Source: AP-15 sp963781215 (lineage in GTDB: Bacteria > Pseudomonadota > Alphaproteobacteria > ATCC43930 > CGMCC-115725). Taken from it: a DNA stretch of 64,000 nt. Of the stretch, positions 62,527 through 64,000 are shown one piece after another (within the stretch, counting starts at the first letter, position 1; every line of letters starts with the position of its first letter). The DNA is taken from contig CAWAFE010000021.1 of assembly GCA_963781215.1 (NCBI GenBank), positions 62,001-126,000 of the forward strand, written 5' to 3'. The notes beneath the pieces were generated by a model that was given only the letters and a program-made list of their open reading frames with translations, did not search any database and was not told where the DNA came from. Made by a program: the position numbers and the translations under genes.

Positions 62527-62796
62527 CTACGCCGCGTGCGGCGGGCTTCCTGGTCGACCTGGGCGATCCAAATCTGAAATAACATGATTTCCCGTGCGCC
62601 GGGGCTCAGACGCGGTCGATCCCCATCGCCCAGCGGCGGCGAACTGGTGGCCGATCCCCAGCGGCAGCGGCAAGGTGGTCAGTCCCGGCACCGGCTCGTC
62701 GGAGACCTCGTCGCGCTCGAACCAGCGCACCGCGGCCGGCTGCTCGGGGCCGATCGTGATATCCTCGGTCAGCGCCTCGCCTAGGCGGCCGGTCGG
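62527..62796 (-). other. Open frame continuing past the DUF2950 stop, possible gene remnant
   Basis: Directly after the TGA of the DUF2950 gene, the same frame stays open for 89 codons. It contains protein-like text such as LTEDITIGPEQPAAVRWFER and GLTTLPLPLGIGHQFAAAG. There is no start codon with a ribosome site until an internal GTG at 62730. It may be a fragment of an unrelated gene. The rest of the gap (62318-62526) shows nothing. Confidence 0.3.
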
Positions 62797-63765
62797 TCAG
62801 GGCGCGGTTTTGTGCCAGCTTTGGTCGAGATCGAAGCGGCTGATCGCCGGCGCGATCTTGGCGGTCTGCGGCCCAAGGTCCCTCTGATAGACCACGCCGT
62901 CGTGGTTGACGATGAACGTCATCACGCCGGAATCGCCATAACGCGCCGGCCAGGCGATGAGCCCGAAACCGCCGATCATCTGGCCGTTGACGATGTAATC
63001 GGCCGCACCACCCGGAGCGTTGGGGCCTTGGCTGGTCAGCACCTTGAAGTAGTAGCCGTGATAGGGCGTCGGCCCTTCGCCTTTCGCCCCTCGCCGATAA
63101 CCTGCCGCACGCGCCGACGCCACCAGCGGGCCGAGCGGACTCAGCGGCTCGCCTTCCGCCGTCGGCCAGTAGAGGCCATCCTTCTTACCGGGGGTGCTGA
63201 GGATGTGCTGCGCGTATTCCGCCGTGCCGCTCTGCTTGCGCTGAAGCTCGGCGTAATCGCGCTGGGCGTCCACATAGGCGAGCATGGTTTGGATCGTCGA
63301 CAGCTCGTTTTGGCCGATGCGGCGATCGAGCATCTCTTCCTTCCCCGCGGCGGTGTCAAACCGCCAATGGTTGTCGACCTTTTTCAGCGGGATCGGAAAC
63401 GGCCAGTCATCCTTGCCGATGATCAGGGTGAGGGTATCGCCCGATCCGTCGAAGTGGTGCGCCTCGTCGGCAGAGGCCACGAACTTCTCGCGCCCATTCT
63501 TGTCCGCGACCGGGTCGCCCGAATTCAGGATCGGCTCGATTTGAGGTCCAAAAATCCTGGTCACCGCGGCAAGATTGTTGGCCTTCAAAGCGTCGATCAG
63601 CGCCTTGAGCGCCTCGTCCGGCGAAGAAAAGCTCGTCTGGTGCACAGGTGCCGATGCGGTGGGCGCGGCCAAAGCCGGCGGTTCATGACCGGTCGCAAGG
63701 CACAGGGCTAAGAACAATGCGAACGGAGCGATGAGTGCCCGAGGGGTGAACCGAAAACTACGCAT
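62797..63765 (-). CDS. DUF2950-family secreted protein
   Basis: This 322-residue protein has a signal peptide (ALIAPFALFLALCLATG, cut near LAAPT). The DUF2950 body contains FSSPDEALKALIDALKANNL, then GYYFKVLTSQGPNAPGGAAD and FGLIAWPARYGDSGVMTFIV. The family has no known function and regularly sits behind a DUF3300 gene, as here with 28 bases between. The ATG at 63765 is preferred, because upstream codons belong to the DUF3300 tail in another frame. Confidence 0.83.
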   Translation of the reverse strand: MRSFRFTPRALIAPFALFLALCLATGHEPPALAAPTASAPVHQTSFSSPDEALKALIDALKANNLAAVTRIFGPQIEPILNSGDPVADKNGREKFVASADEAHHFDGSGDTLTLIIGKDDWPFPIPLKKVDNHWRFDTAAGKEEMLDRRIGQNELSTIQTMLAYVDAQRDYAELQRKQSGTAEYAQHILSTPGKKDGLYWPTAEGEPLSPLGPLVASARAAGYRRGAKGEGPTPYHGYYFKVLTSQGPNAPGGAADYIVNGQMIGGFGLIAWPARYGDSGVMTFIVNHDGVVYQRDLGPQTAKIAPAISRFDLDQSWHKTAP

Positions 63766-63793
63766 GGCGCCATTTCCTCGGCTCGGGGTGATT

Positions 63794-64000
63794 TCAATGT
63801 CGGCCACGGGATCCGCCTCCGCCTCCGCCACCGCGAGCCCTGCCGCCGCTGCCCCCACCCCCGCCGCCGCCGTGGAAACCGCCACCGCCGCCGGCCCGCT
63901 GATAACCGCCGCCCTGAGCCCGTCCCGCCATCTGCTGGCGGCTTGCCGCGCCGCGCTGGGCATAGGCCCGGGTTTGGGCGCCGTTGCCGGGATTGAAGGC
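63794..64000 (-). CDS. DUF3300-family protein, C-terminal 68 residues only
   Basis: The frame enters from the right edge and ends with a TGA at 63794. It reads AFNPGNGAQTRAYAQRGAAS, followed by a long Gly-rich tail with FHGGGG and SGGRARGGGG, ending GSRGRH. That tail and the following DUF2950 gene identify the DUF3300 partner. The remainder lies outside the window. Confidence 0.75.
   Translation of the reverse strand, partial: AFNPGNGAQTRAYAQRGAASRQQMAGRAQGGGYQRAGGGGGFHGGGGGGGSGGRARGGGGGGGSRGRH

Noticed and set aside
62794..62800. Selenocysteine at the TGA ending the DUF2950 gene
   Set aside because: No SECIS-like hairpin was seen, and family members end near this point.

Overview
The window looks like a chromosome segment of a high-GC alphaproteobacterium, most likely a member of Rhodospirillales. 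The main support is the core gene order read on the minus strand: tRNA-Leu, tig, clpP, clpX, lon, hupB, tRNA-Val, tRNA-Asp, nuoA to nuoN, birA, coaX, rnj, mce, DUF1467. This order is characteristic of alphaproteobacteria. Uniformly GC-rich codon use and GTG/TTG starts fit. Nothing seen looks like a plasmid, prophage or insertion sequence. Layout: 0-6 kb has a truncated AlkA gene, an amidase, a secreted CHAP protein and two tandem MoeA-type molybdenum cofactor genes. 6-15 kb is a minus-strand accessory block: an SLBB polysaccharide export protein, a TauD-type dioxygenase, a class III aminotransferase, an HpaB-type flavin monooxygenase, a GST, a duplicated ferredoxin-like-fold (EthD-like) protein, a VOC protein and an NMT1-type binding protein. 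These suggest breakdown or modification of an aromatic or amino-acid-like compound. 15-16 kb holds a broken PEP-CTERM-like protein. 16.4-20.2 kb is a plus-strand set: LLM flavin oxidoreductase, DUF4242, MFS transporter and a Tat-exported ACMSD-like amidohydrolase. 20.2-23.1 kb is the most distinctive locus: a GRR-type RiPP system with two different Trp/Asn-rich precursor peptides, a radical SAM/SPASM maturase and an unrecognised periplasmic partner. 23.1-49.4 kb is the conserved housekeeping block: Tag glycosylase, methylmalonyl-CoA epimerase, RNase J, pantothenate kinase, biotin ligase, all 14 complex I genes (NuoC and NuoD separate), HU, Lon, ClpX, ClpP and trigger factor. 49.6-59.2 kb carries malonyl-CoA decarboxylase, the NAD(P)HX repair enzyme, tRNA-His, an SDR, a KDG-type sugar kinase, a creatininase-family amidase, a DUF155/RMD1 membrane protein and a Pat-type acetyl-CoA-synthetase/GNAT protein with an FNR-type box upstream. 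60-64 kb carries a TonB-C-like secreted protein, a di-haem DUF1111 protein and a DUF3300/DUF2950 pair. A cross-cutting observation is that six otherwise well-conserved genes are interrupted by a frame change. In five of them (moeA-PBP, a second moeA, a tandem EthD-like gene, nuoF and nnr), removing one base restores a full-length protein of normal size. nuoF is among them, so I suspect sequence errors at least as much as real decay. All assignments come from reading the sequence; no database search was run.
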